From NCBI GenBank assembly GCA_937911855.1, contig CALDPK010000083.1, positions 1-7,387 on the forward strand: a DNA stretch of 7,387 nucleotides, in the 5' to 3' direction. The position numbers and the translations under genes are program-made. Below are positions 1 to 5,920 of this stretch, piece after piece; position 1 is the first letter of the stretch; every line of letters begins with the position of its first letter. Source of the stretch: an uncultured Trueperaceae bacterium (lineage in GTDB: Bacteria; Deinococcota; Deinococci; Deinococcales; Trueperaceae). The notes under the pieces were generated by a model. It worked only from the letters and a program-made list of their open reading frames with translations. It made no database searches and was not told where the DNA came from.

Positions 1-1146
1 CGGATCCCGGACTTCCTCGTCAACTTCATCGCGCTCGCATTCGTGTTCGGCGCTTTCGCCGTTTCCAACCTGCTTGTGGACGAATCCGGCCTGCTGGCCA
101 CGACGATCATGGGCATCATCATCGCCAACAGCTCGGTTCCCAACTTCCGGAGCATCCTGAGCTTCAAGGAAGACCTGACCGTCCTGATCATCTCGGTCCT
201 GTTCATCGTCCTGGCCGCGAACATCGAGCTGGCCACGCTGCTGTCGGTCATGACCTGGCAGAGCCTGGCGCTGCTGGCGGTCATCATGCTCGTGGCGCGA
301 CCGGCGACGATATTCCTGAGCACGATGGGCAGCTCCCGCTTCACGCTGCGCGAGAAGCTCTACCTGTCATGGATCGCACCGCGCGGCATCGTGGCGGCCT
401 CGGTCAGCTCACTGTTCGCCGCGCGCCTGACGGCCGAAGGCGTCGAGGGTGCCGAGGTGCTGGTGCCGCTGGTGTTCCTGGTGATCGTCGGGACGGTGCT
501 GCTTAACAGCCTGACGGCGCTGCCGCTGGCTCGCTGGCTGGGCGTGGCAGAACCGGATCCGCAGGGCTTCCTGATCCTGGGCGCCCACCCGTTCGCCCGC
601 GAAGTGGCGCTGTACCTGAAGAACGCTGGCTACGACGTGCTGGTGGCCGACACGAACTGGGCGAACGTCACCGCCGCCAGGAACAGCGGCCTGGACGCCT
701 ACTATGGCAGCCTGCTCGCAGACCAGGCTGACGACCGGGTGCGCCTCAGCGGCCTCGGCAAGCTGCTGGCGCTCACCAGCAACGAGGAAGCGAACGCCCT
801 GACAGCGATGAAGTACGGCCGGATCTTCGGCACAGGAAACGTTTACCAGCTGCCGCCGCACCACCAGTCGGGTGCCCGCGGCAACGTGGGGGCGAGCGTC
901 AGCGGCCGCCGGCTCTTCTCAGGCGAGGCTACCTTCCACGACCTGCGGCAAATGCTCGAGCAGGGCGCCAGGATCCACGAGACCGCCATCACCGATGAGT
1001 TCGACCTGGAAGCTTTCGAGGAGCGCCACGAAGGCCGTTTCGTGCCGCTGTTCATCCGTTCGAACGGCGATCTTCGACCGGTCACAGAGGACGACAGCCC
1101 GCCTGAACCTGGCATGACGCTCGTCACCCTGCGCACCCAGGCATGA
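1..1146 (+). CDS. Na+/H+ antiporter, CPA1/NhaP type, with C-terminal RCK (TrkA-N) domain; 5' partial
   Basis: The reading frame is open from base 1, so the N-terminal half lies outside the window; 381 residues remain. The first ~170 residues are hydrophobic transmembrane helices of a cation:proton antiporter. They include the segment SWIAPRGIVAAS (about codons 123-134), which matches the conserved W-x-x-PRGIV stretch of CPA1 exchangers. After the last helix (ending near RWLGVAEPDP) comes a cytosolic Rossmann domain, FLILGAHPFAREVALYLKNAG, then LVADTN, resembling the RCK/TrkA-N nucleotide-sensing domain. Its glycine loop is degenerate (G-A-H-P-F-A rather than GxGxxG), though the acidic residue after the second strand is kept. 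An uncharacterised C-terminal extension of about 90 residues follows. Such proteins exchange Na+ or K+ for H+ at the inner membrane. The transported ion cannot be read from the sequence. The gene ends 2 bp before a minus-strand terminator. Confidence 0.85.
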   Translation, partial: RIPDFLVNFIALAFVFGAFAVSNLLVDESGLLATTIMGIIIANSSVPNFRSILSFKEDLTVLIISVLFIVLAANIELATLLSVMTWQSLALLAVIMLVARPATIFLSTMGSSRFTLREKLYLSWIAPRGIVAASVSSLFAARLTAEGVEGAEVLVPLVFLVIVGTVLLNSLTALPLARWLGVAEPDPQGFLILGAHPFAREVALYLKNAGYDVLVADTNWANVTAARNSGLDAYYGSLLADQADDRVRLSGLGKLLALTSNEEANALTAMKYGRIFGTGNVYQLPPHHQSGARGNVGASVSGRRLFSGEATFHDLRQMLEQGARIHETAITDEFDLEAFEERHEGRFVPLFIRSNGDLRPVTEDDSPPEPGMTLVTLRTQA

Positions 1147-1148
1147 CC

Positions 1149-1187
1149 AAAAAAAGAGGCTCCGACCTGTCCTGGACGGAGCCTCTT
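1149..1187 (-). terminator. Rho-independent terminator of the nitroreductase gene
   Basis: An 11-bp perfect stem (AAGAGGCTCCG at 1154-1164 pairs with CGGAGCCTCTT at 1177-1187) has a 12-base loop. Read on the minus strand the hairpin is followed by seven T (A-run 1149-1155), the classic intrinsic terminator. Read on the plus strand no proper T-run follows, so termination of the antiporter transcript would be weaker. Confidence 0.88.
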
Positions 1188-1190
1188 GAA

Positions 1191-1210
1191 ATTGTTTCAC
1201 GTGAAACAAT
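1191..1210. other. parS: parS centromere site (ParB-binding palindrome)
   Basis: The 20-bp perfect palindrome ATTGTTTCACGTGAAACAAT contains at 1193-1208 the exact 16-bp consensus TGTTTCACGTGAAACA bound by chromosomal ParB/Spo0J proteins. In known genomes ParB loads here, spreads along flanking DNA and recruits SMC and ParA to move the origin region. Chromosomal parS sites usually cluster near oriC. An exact match is expected only about 2 times in a million for random DNA of this length. It sits outside coding sequence except for 1 base shared with the nitroreductase stop codon. No parA or parB gene is in the window. Confidence 0.9.
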
Positions 1211-1851
1211 CAGTACCAGCGGGAGATCCGTTCGACCGGGTGCCGGTGGTGCGGGAAGCCGTCCTGCTGACGCTTGCCGAGACCGATGACGCTGGTTACG
1301 GTCGCGGTGTCCGGCAGTCCCAGGAGCTCCTTCACGCCCGCCTGGTTGAAACCGCCCATGGTCACGGTGTCGTAACCCATTCCGCGCGCGATCAGCACGA
1401 ACTGCCCCAGTGCGATGTACGTCTGGGTGCGCGCCCACTCCTGGAGGCTTGCTTCGTCCATCTTGCCGAGCCGCTCGCGCATGGCTCCGGCCCGCCTGGA
1501 GATCTCTTCCTGGCCCAGTCCGGGGTGCATGATGTCCTCAAGCGTGGCCAGCACTTCGGCACCGTCGCTGTACAGGACGATGTTCGCAGGTGCATTGCGG
1601 GCGGTCTCGGTGTTGTTGCCGGTCATGACTTCGGCCAGGCGCTCGGTCATGTCGGGGCTGCGCACGACTGCCCAGCGCCAGGTCTGAACGTTCGATGCGC
1701 TCGGCGCAAGGCCGGTCAGGCGCAGCATCTCGTGGACATCGGCCTCGGGTACTTCCTCGTTCAGGAACTGCCTTACGCTGCGGCGGCTCTCAGCGATGCT
1801 GCGGACAGCTTCGCGGGTGTTCACGTCTGACTTGATAATGGTTTCTGACAT
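1210..1851 (-). CDS. Nitroreductase family FMN-dependent oxidoreductase
   Basis: The gene encodes 213 residues, a usual length for single-domain nitroreductases, which work as dimers with FMN and reduce nitro compounds, quinones or related acceptors using NAD(P)H. Visible family features are SRRSVRQF (residues 22-29), the FMN-phosphate-binding arginine stretch; APSASNVQTW (49-58), matching the PSxxNxQPW motif; and GMGYDTVTMGGF (157-168) with the C-terminal ending VIGLGKRQQDG...VERISRWY. The physiological substrate cannot be deduced. I chose the ATG at 1849-1851, not the in-frame upstream start at 1926, because GAAAGGG lies about 6 bases ahead of it, alignment to the family begins soon after, and the longer form would run through the promoter. 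Transcription probably starts from the TTGACC/TACGCT promoter upstream and ends at the hairpin past parS. Confidence 0.88.
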   Translation of the reverse strand: MSETIIKSDVNTREAVRSIAESRRSVRQFLNEEVPEADVHEMLRLTGLAPSASNVQTWRWAVVRSPDMTERLAEVMTGNNTETARNAPANIVLYSDGAEVLATLEDIMHPGLGQEEISRRAGAMRERLGKMDEASLQEWARTQTYIALGQFVLIARGMGYDTVTMGGFNQAGVKELLGLPDTATVTSVIGLGKRQQDGFPHHRHPVERISRWY

Positions 1852-1863
1852 AAAGGGCCCTTT
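1852..1863. repeat. 12-bp palindrome AAAGGGCCCTTT overlapping the nitroreductase ribosome-binding site
   Basis: The perfect palindrome lies directly before the minus-strand ATG and contains the AAAGGG that serves as the Shine-Dalgarno sequence. As an operator it could bind a dimeric protein. As RNA a hairpin would have almost no loop, so within-strand folding is less likely. A regulatory role is inference only. Confidence 0.4.
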
Positions 1864-1897
1864 CAGATAGCGCGCGGGACGTGCCGCACAAACTTCG

Positions 1898-1926
1898 AGC
1901 GTAAGCCGCGCTTCCGGGCCGGTCAA
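1898..1926 (-). promoter_or_regulatory. Sigma70-type promoter of the nitroreductase gene
   Basis: On the minus strand, TTGACC (1926-1921, 5 of 6 matches to TTGACA) is followed by exactly 17 bases and then TACGCT (1903-1898), which fits TAnnnT. The predicted transcription start is near 1891, giving a leader of about 40 bases that contains the GAAAGGG ribosome-binding site. Confidence 0.6.
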
Positions 1927-1964
1927 CGGACATTGATACCAGCACCTGCACAGTTAAGGTACGC

Positions 1965-1970
1965 TAGACT
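1965..1970 (+). promoter_or_regulatory. -10-like hexamer TAGACT giving a likely leaderless transcript
   Basis: TAGACT lies only five bases (GCTCC) before the ATG at 1976 and fits the TAnnnT -10 pattern. No Shine-Dalgarno sequence precedes that ATG. A -10 hexamer this close to a start codon predicts an mRNA starting at or next to the ATG, a layout common in Deinococcus. A convincing -35 at 17 bp is not visible (GCACCT), and TTGATA at 1933-1938 is too far away for this -10. Confidence 0.45.
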
Positions 1971-1975
1971 GCTCC

Positions 1976-3220
1976 ATGACGACTGAAATCTCGGAGCAGG
2001 TGGCGCGGCGCTTCGTGCTGGGCAAGCAGGGACTGTGGCCCGGCCGCCGCTGGACCCACCCCACCGGCACCGCCCTGGCGATGCGCACGGTGGAGCACCT
2101 GCAGCTGGACCCGCTCAACATCACCGCCCGCAGCCAGGACCTGATGCTGCACGCCCGCGTGGACGGTTACGAGCCGGAAGCGTGGCAGGAACCCGCCTAT
2201 TCGCAGCGGCAGTTCTTCGACTGGGGCGCCTGGCTGGCCGTGCGGCCGATGCATGAATTGCCGTACTTCCGGACGCACATGCTCGAGGCGGCGGCTGCAC
2301 CCAGGCAGCGGGAATGGGCCGGCACCCACGCGGCACTGCTCGATGAGATGCGTCAGGTGCTCCGCGACGAAGGACCGGTCAGCAACCGCGATTTCGACAT
2401 GAAGAACCGCCGGCGCGTCGACAGTTACCGGGGACGCAAGGACAGCGCCGTCGCCCTCTACTACCTGTGGACCGTCGGCGAGGTCATGATCCACAGCCGC
2501 AACCGCTTCGAGCGCACCTACGATCTGACGGAACGCATCGCGCCAGCTGAACTGATCCGGGAAGCGACCGCGGAAGAGGCTGAGCGATACATGATGCTCA
2601 AGAACGTCGCCTTCAACGGCCTGCGCGACAACCGCAACGGGTTTCCCGTCACCGGCCCACGCACTGCGCCTCAGACCCGGACGCTGCTGCAGGAGCTGAC
2701 GGAAGCGGGCCAGCTTCATGAACTGACCGTCGAAGGCTGGCCGGGACCGCATTACGTGCAGCTGGCCGACCTGCCGCTCCTCGAAAGCCTGGCTCAGGGA
2801 CGCGTGCCTGAACCGTGGCAGACCGTGGGTACGGACACGACCCAGGAAGTCAGCTTCCTGGCGCCGCTTGACCCCGTGTCGGCCAGGGGGCGCGCCGCGA
2901 AGCTGTTCGGCTTCGATTACGTTTGGGAAGTGTATAAGCCGCTGGAGAAACGGCGCTGGGGCTACTACGTGCTGCCGATCCTGTGGGGTGACGCGCTCGT
3001 CGCGCGGGCCGACCTGAAACTGGACCGCACGAACGGCACGCTGCAGGTTCTGGGCTTCTGGCTGGAAGACCCTGCAACCGGCCACGCCCATGATTTCGCG
3101 TTGGCGCTCGGCCGGGGCCTTGGCAGGTTGCAGCGGTTTGTCGGTGCAGACGGGCTCGATCTGAGCGCGATAAAGCCTGTGAAGCTGAGGAACGAGGCCA
3201 GGAAGGCCGCGCGCGGCTGA
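1976..3220 (+). CDS. Winged-helix DNA glycosylase of the YcaQ/AlkX-AlkZ (HTH_42) family
   Basis: The protein has 414 residues, near the usual ~400 of the family. It starts with the typical ARRFVLGKQGL (10-20). Next comes VEHLQLDPLNITARSQDLMLHARV (39-62), which includes the Q-x-D motif (Q43, D45) used for catalysis in AlkZ/YcaQ glycosylases. Further family segments are LYYLWTVGEVMIHSRNRFERTYDLTERIAP (about 160-190) and FLAPLDP...YKPLEKRRWGYYVLPILWGD (about 294-337). Characterised members excise alkylated bases and unhook interstrand crosslinks, either toxin-derived (AlkZ) or from bifunctional alkylators (YcaQ/AlkX). The present substrate is unknown. No self-resistance toxin cluster is nearby, which favours the general-repair AlkX-like role. 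Translation is probably leaderless from the ATG. The gene ends 2 bp from the convergent ppa stop, with no terminator between. Confidence 0.85.
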   Translation: MTTEISEQVARRFVLGKQGLWPGRRWTHPTGTALAMRTVEHLQLDPLNITARSQDLMLHARVDGYEPEAWQEPAYSQRQFFDWGAWLAVRPMHELPYFRTHMLEAAAAPRQREWAGTHAALLDEMRQVLRDEGPVSNRDFDMKNRRRVDSYRGRKDSAVALYYLWTVGEVMIHSRNRFERTYDLTERIAPAELIREATAEEAERYMMLKNVAFNGLRDNRNGFPVTGPRTAPQTRTLLQELTEAGQLHELTVEGWPGPHYVQLADLPLLESLAQGRVPEPWQTVGTDTTQEVSFLAPLDPVSARGRAAKLFGFDYVWEVYKPLEKRRWGYYVLPILWGDALVARADLKLDRTNGTLQVLGFWLEDPATGHAHDFALALGRGLGRLQRFVGADGLDLSAIKPVKLRNEARKAARG

Positions 3221-3222
3221 AC

Positions 3223-3738
3223 TCAGCCTTCGAAGGCGTCCAGTGACTCGCGGATCAGCACGTGGGCTTCTTCCACGTCCTGCCAGTCACCGATCGTGGT
3301 GACTTTGCCCTCGAGGTCCTTGTAAATCGCGAAGAAATGCTCGATCTCACGCAGGCGGTGCTTGGCAACGTCTGCCAGTCTCGTGAAACCGGAGAAGCGC
3401 GGATCGTCGACGGGGACGGCCAGGACCTTCTGGTCCTCGCCTTTCTCATCGGTCATCTCAAGGAAAGCCAGCGGGCGCACGCGCACGACGCAGCCCGGGA
3501 ACATGGGTTCGCGGCCCAGGATGAGGATGTCGAGGGGGTCGCCGTCCTTGGCCAGGGTGCGCGGCACGAAACCGTACTCGCCCGGGTAGTGCATTGGGCT
3601 GTAGAGCACGCGGTCGAGCTTGAAGACTCCCAGTTCGTGGTCGTACTCGTACTTGTTGCTGCTGCCGGACGGCACTTCAACAACGGCGGTAACGACGGTT
3701 GGTGATTCGGGATCGGAAGGAAGATGCAAGAGGTTCAT
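3223..3738 (-). CDS. ppa: Inorganic pyrophosphatase, family I
   Basis: The 171-residue soluble enzyme hydrolyses pyrophosphate to two phosphates, pulling biosynthetic reactions such as DNA, RNA and aminoacyl-tRNA synthesis forward. The signature DGDPLD places D65, D67 and D70 at the same numbers as in the E. coli enzyme. K29, E31, R43, Y51, Y55, D97, D102 and K104 also fall at E. coli positions, and Y139-K140 correspond to E. coli Y141-K142, so the active site looks complete. I chose the ATG at 3736-3738, which has GGAG nine bases upstream and gives a length close to the E. coli protein (175). The frame continues to a GTG at 3783 without family similarity. It is divergent from the PfpI operon and convergent with the glycosylase gene. 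Confidence 0.95.
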   Translation of the reverse strand: MNLLHLPSDPESPTVVTAVVEVPSGSSNKYEYDHELGVFKLDRVLYSPMHYPGEYGFVPRTLAKDGDPLDILILGREPMFPGCVVRVRPLAFLEMTDEKGEDQKVLAVPVDDPRFSGFTRLADVAKHRLREIEHFFAIYKDLEGKVTTIGDWQDVEEAHVLIRESLDAFEG

Positions 3739-3803
3739 GTTCAGTTGCTCCAGTCGCCGCGTGACCTTAAGTCGGTGCGGCACACAAGCGAATACTGTAC
3801 CGC

Positions 3804-3831
3804 CCTTTAGGCATCCGTTTCGTCATGTCAG
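3804..3831 (-). promoter_or_regulatory. Possible ppa promoter
   Basis: On the minus strand CTGACA (3831-3826, 5 of 6 to the -35 consensus) is followed after 16 bases by TAAAGG (3809-3804), a weak -10. A second -10-like hexamer TACAGT lies at 3799-3794 without a well spaced -35. The 168-base gap between ppa and the divergent gene (3739-3906) must hold both promoters. I could not find a convincing one for the plus strand. Confidence 0.25.
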
Positions 3832-3906
3832 CTTTGTTCGCCTGCGTGCAGTCGCTTCTTTCCTGCCGCGCTACCTTCCTTTACAACTGCTGAAAGGGGG
3901 CAGGCA

Positions 3907-4461
3907 ATGAACAACGCACATGACCTGAGTGGCAAACGCGTCGCGATACTCGTAACAAAAGGATTCGAGGAAATCGAACTCACCAACCCGCGCAAGGCGC
4001 TTGATGAGGCCGGCGCGCAGACAGTCCTGATTTCCCCCGAACGGGACAAGGTCAGATCGTGGACCGACAAGAACTGGGGCAGCGACCATCAGGTCGACAT
4101 GCACCTGTCCGAGGCCACCGCAGACGATTTCGACGCGCTGCTGCTTCCCGGCGGCGTGATGAACCCCGACAAACTCCGCATGGAGGAAGACGCGGTCGAG
4201 CTGGTGCGTGACTTCTTCGAACAGGAGAAGCCGGTCGCGTCCATCTGCCACGGCCCTTGGCTGCTGGTTGAGGCCGATGTGGTGAACGGCCGCCGCGTCA
4301 CGTCCTACCCGTCACTGCAGACCGACCTGCGCAACGCAGGAGCGGACTGGGTGGACGAGGAGGTAGTCGTTGATCGGGGCCTTGTGACCAGCCGCAACCC
4401 GAGCGATCTGCCCGCCTTCAACCGGAAGATGCTTGAAGAGTTCGCAGAAGGCAGGCACTGA
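3907..4461 (+). CDS. DJ-1/PfpI superfamily protein (YhbO/PfpI-like)
   Basis: The 184-residue protein has the type 1 glutamine amidotransferase-like fold. Visible landmarks are VAILVTKGFEEIEL (12-25) with the conserved Glu next to the active site, FDALLLPGG (75-83), NPDKLR (86-91), and the nucleophile elbow ASICHGPW (111-118), with Cys114 followed by His115. It ends with VTSYPSLQTDLRNAGADWVDEEVVVDRGLVTSRNPSDLPAF, typical of the PfpI/YhbO branch. Members have been reported as intracellular proteases, as chaperones and as glyoxalase or deglycase enzymes acting on glycation damage; which applies is not decided by sequence. Expression usually rises in stress. The ATG has AAAGGGGG six bases upstream. 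It leads a tight operon with the next two genes. Confidence 0.9.
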   Translation: MNNAHDLSGKRVAILVTKGFEEIELTNPRKALDEAGAQTVLISPERDKVRSWTDKNWGSDHQVDMHLSEATADDFDALLLPGGVMNPDKLRMEEDAVELVRDFFEQEKPVASICHGPWLLVEADVVNGRRVTSYPSLQTDLRNAGADWVDEEVVVDRGLVTSRNPSDLPAFNRKMLEEFAEGRH

Positions 4462-4492
4462 ACAGGCAGAGATGCCAGGGAGGAACAACGAA

Positions 4493-4867
4493 ATGACCAG
4501 AGTTTTCGCACTTTTTGACGGCGCCGACAAACTGCAGGATGCGCAGGACGCTCTTGAGCGAGCCGGAATGACTGACGACATCGAACGGGTTTTCGATGGC
4601 ACTGCAGAGAACACCACCGTGCCCCGTCCGCTGGTGGCAGGCAGCGTGGCACCTATCTCCACCGACGGTCGCCCGGACGGCGCGGCCGCAGTCGGCCTGG
4701 GCCGCAACTGGCTCGCCGAGTTCCAGGTGGATGACGACGAGGCCCGCTTCCTCGCCGACTCGGTGGACAACGGCGCCAGCCTCCTGATCGTCAGAACCGA
4801 ACGCCCGGACGAAGTAGCCGACATCATGAACAGTGCGGGCGGTACCAGGGTATTCACAAAGGACTGA
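4493..4867 (+). CDS. Small acidic protein of unknown function
   Basis: I do not recognise this gene with certainty. The 124-residue product starts MTRVFALFDGADKLQDAQDALERAG, an alpha/beta opening (strand, then helix) that faintly resembles the YflT-type general stress domain or other ferredoxin-like small proteins. A Gly/Ala/Pro-rich middle follows (about 40-75), then a strongly acidic helix FQVDDDEARFLADSVDNGA and a final strand-helix-strand SLLIVRTERPDEVADIMNSAGGTRVF. No signal peptide, membrane segment or catalytic motif is visible. The ATG at 4493 has a good ribosome-binding site, GGGAGG, nine bases upstream; the frame is open further upstream to 4433 but that part overlaps the preceding gene. 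It lies 31 bp after the PfpI gene and 3 bp before the topoisomerase gene, so co-transcription is likely. Confidence 0.75.
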   Translation: MTRVFALFDGADKLQDAQDALERAGMTDDIERVFDGTAENTTVPRPLVAGSVAPISTDGRPDGAAAVGLGRNWLAEFQVDDDEARFLADSVDNGASLLIVRTERPDEVADIMNSAGGTRVFTKD

Positions 4868-4870
4868 GGC

Positions 4871-5917
4871 GTGGTCGGCGGGCTTGATCAGGCAGCACTG
4901 AAGGAAGCCGGCCTGACCTACAGCAGTGACAGCAGACCGGGCTGGACACGGCAGCGGCGGGGGCGCGGTTTCACTTACCTGAACGCGCAGGGCGAGATCA
5001 TCCGGGACCCCAAGGTCCGCGAGCGGATCACCGGACTGGTGATCCCGCCTGCCTGGCGGGACGTCTGGATCAGCCCCAAAGCCAACGGGCACATCCAGGC
5101 CACCGGCCGCGACGAGCGGGGCCGCAAGCAGTACATCTATCACCCAGACTGGCGTGACATGCGCGATACCGCCAAGTACGGCGGCCTGACCGGCTTCGCT
5201 GAGCAGCTGCCCCGCCTGCGCCGCCGCCTGTCCCGCGACCTGGCGAACGCCAGTGACCCACCCGACCGGCAGACGGTCACCGCCGCAATTGTCAGCCTTC
5301 TCGACCGCACCCTGATCCGCATCGGCAACAGCCGCTACGCGAACGAGAACGGTTCGTACGGGCTCACGACCCTGACGGATGATCACGTGCATATAGAAGG
5401 CGAGGAGCTGCACTTCAACTTCGTCGGCAAGTCCGGCAAGGAACACGAGATAACCCTGCGCAACCAGCGGCTGGCGAAGATCGTCCGCCAGTGCCAGGAG
5501 CTGCCCGGCCAGGAACTGTTCAGGTACGAGAACGGCTCCGGCGACCTGCACGTCATCAACTCCGACGACGTGAACGCCTACCTGCGCGAGATCATGGGCG
5601 GCGACCGCAGCGCCAAGGATTTCCGCACCTGGGCCGGCACCGTCATGACTGCCGAGAAGCTGCACGAGGCCGGTGAAGCAAATTCCGAGAGCGCCGCCAA
5701 ACGCAAGGTGACCTCAGCGATCCGTTTCACGGCCAGCCGGCTCGGCAACACCCTGGCGGTGTGCCGCAAGTGCTACGTCCATCCGAAGATCGTGAACAGT
5801 TACATGGACGGAAGCTTCACGGATGAGTTCGGCCTCGCACTGGAACGTGCCCGCTCAGAGCCAGTCGGCGGCCTGCGGGTGGCGGAAGCCGCGACCCTGA
5901 ACATGCTGCTTGACTGA
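4871..5917 (+). CDS. DNA topoisomerase IB, poxvirus/Deinococcus type
   Basis: The 348-residue enzyme relaxes supercoils by nicking one strand through a 3'-phosphotyrosine, without ATP. The N-terminal domain (GLVIPPAWRDVWISP, GHIQATGRDERGRKQYIYHPDW) is the usual DNA-clamping part. The catalytic set is complete: R150 in LIRIGNSRYANENGSYGLTTL, K187 in FVGKSGKEH, R252 in KDFRTWAGT, N293 in SRLGNT, and the nucleophile Y302 in VCRKCYVHP. N293 is nine residues before Y302, the same distance as His265-Tyr274 in vaccinia. Asn in place of His is also seen in the D. radiodurans enzyme. It starts at a GTG with AAAGGA seven bases upstream, 3 bp after the preceding stop, so it probably relies on translational coupling. 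It converges with the pentapeptide-repeat gene, with 3 bp between stop codons. Confidence 0.94.
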   Translation: MVGGLDQAALKEAGLTYSSDSRPGWTRQRRGRGFTYLNAQGEIIRDPKVRERITGLVIPPAWRDVWISPKANGHIQATGRDERGRKQYIYHPDWRDMRDTAKYGGLTGFAEQLPRLRRRLSRDLANASDPPDRQTVTAAIVSLLDRTLIRIGNSRYANENGSYGLTTLTDDHVHIEGEELHFNFVGKSGKEHEITLRNQRLAKIVRQCQELPGQELFRYENGSGDLHVINSDDVNAYLREIMGGDRSAKDFRTWAGTVMTAEKLHEAGEANSESAAKRKVTSAIRFTASRLGNTLAVCRKCYVHPKIVNSYMDGSFTDEFGLALERARSEPVGGLRVAEAATLNMLLD

Positions 5918-5920
5918 CCG

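Noticed and set aside
1852..1926. A 25-residue N-terminal extension of the nitroreductase from the in-frame start at 1926.
   Set aside because: It would run through the TTGACC/TACGCT promoter and has no family similarity; the ATG at 1851 has a good ribosome-binding site.
1964..3091. A 375-residue open frame on the minus strand opposite the glycosylase gene.
   Set aside because: It is a GC-rich antisense shadow with low-complexity Arg/Ala/Pro content and no domain; the plus-strand gene has clear family motifs.
3739..3783. A 15-residue extension of pyrophosphatase from the GTG at 3783.
   Set aside because: The shorter form begins with GGAG at proper spacing and its residue numbers coincide with the E. 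coli enzyme.
3784..3906. Possible radiation/desiccation response motif in the ppa-pfpI gap (CGTCATGTCAGC).
   Set aside because: It does not form the long AT-rich palindrome of the Deinococcus motif.
4418..5665. A 415-residue open frame on the minus strand opposite the topoisomerase operon.
   Set aside because: It overlaps three well-supported plus-strand genes, including a topoisomerase with all catalytic residues, and shows no recognisable domain.
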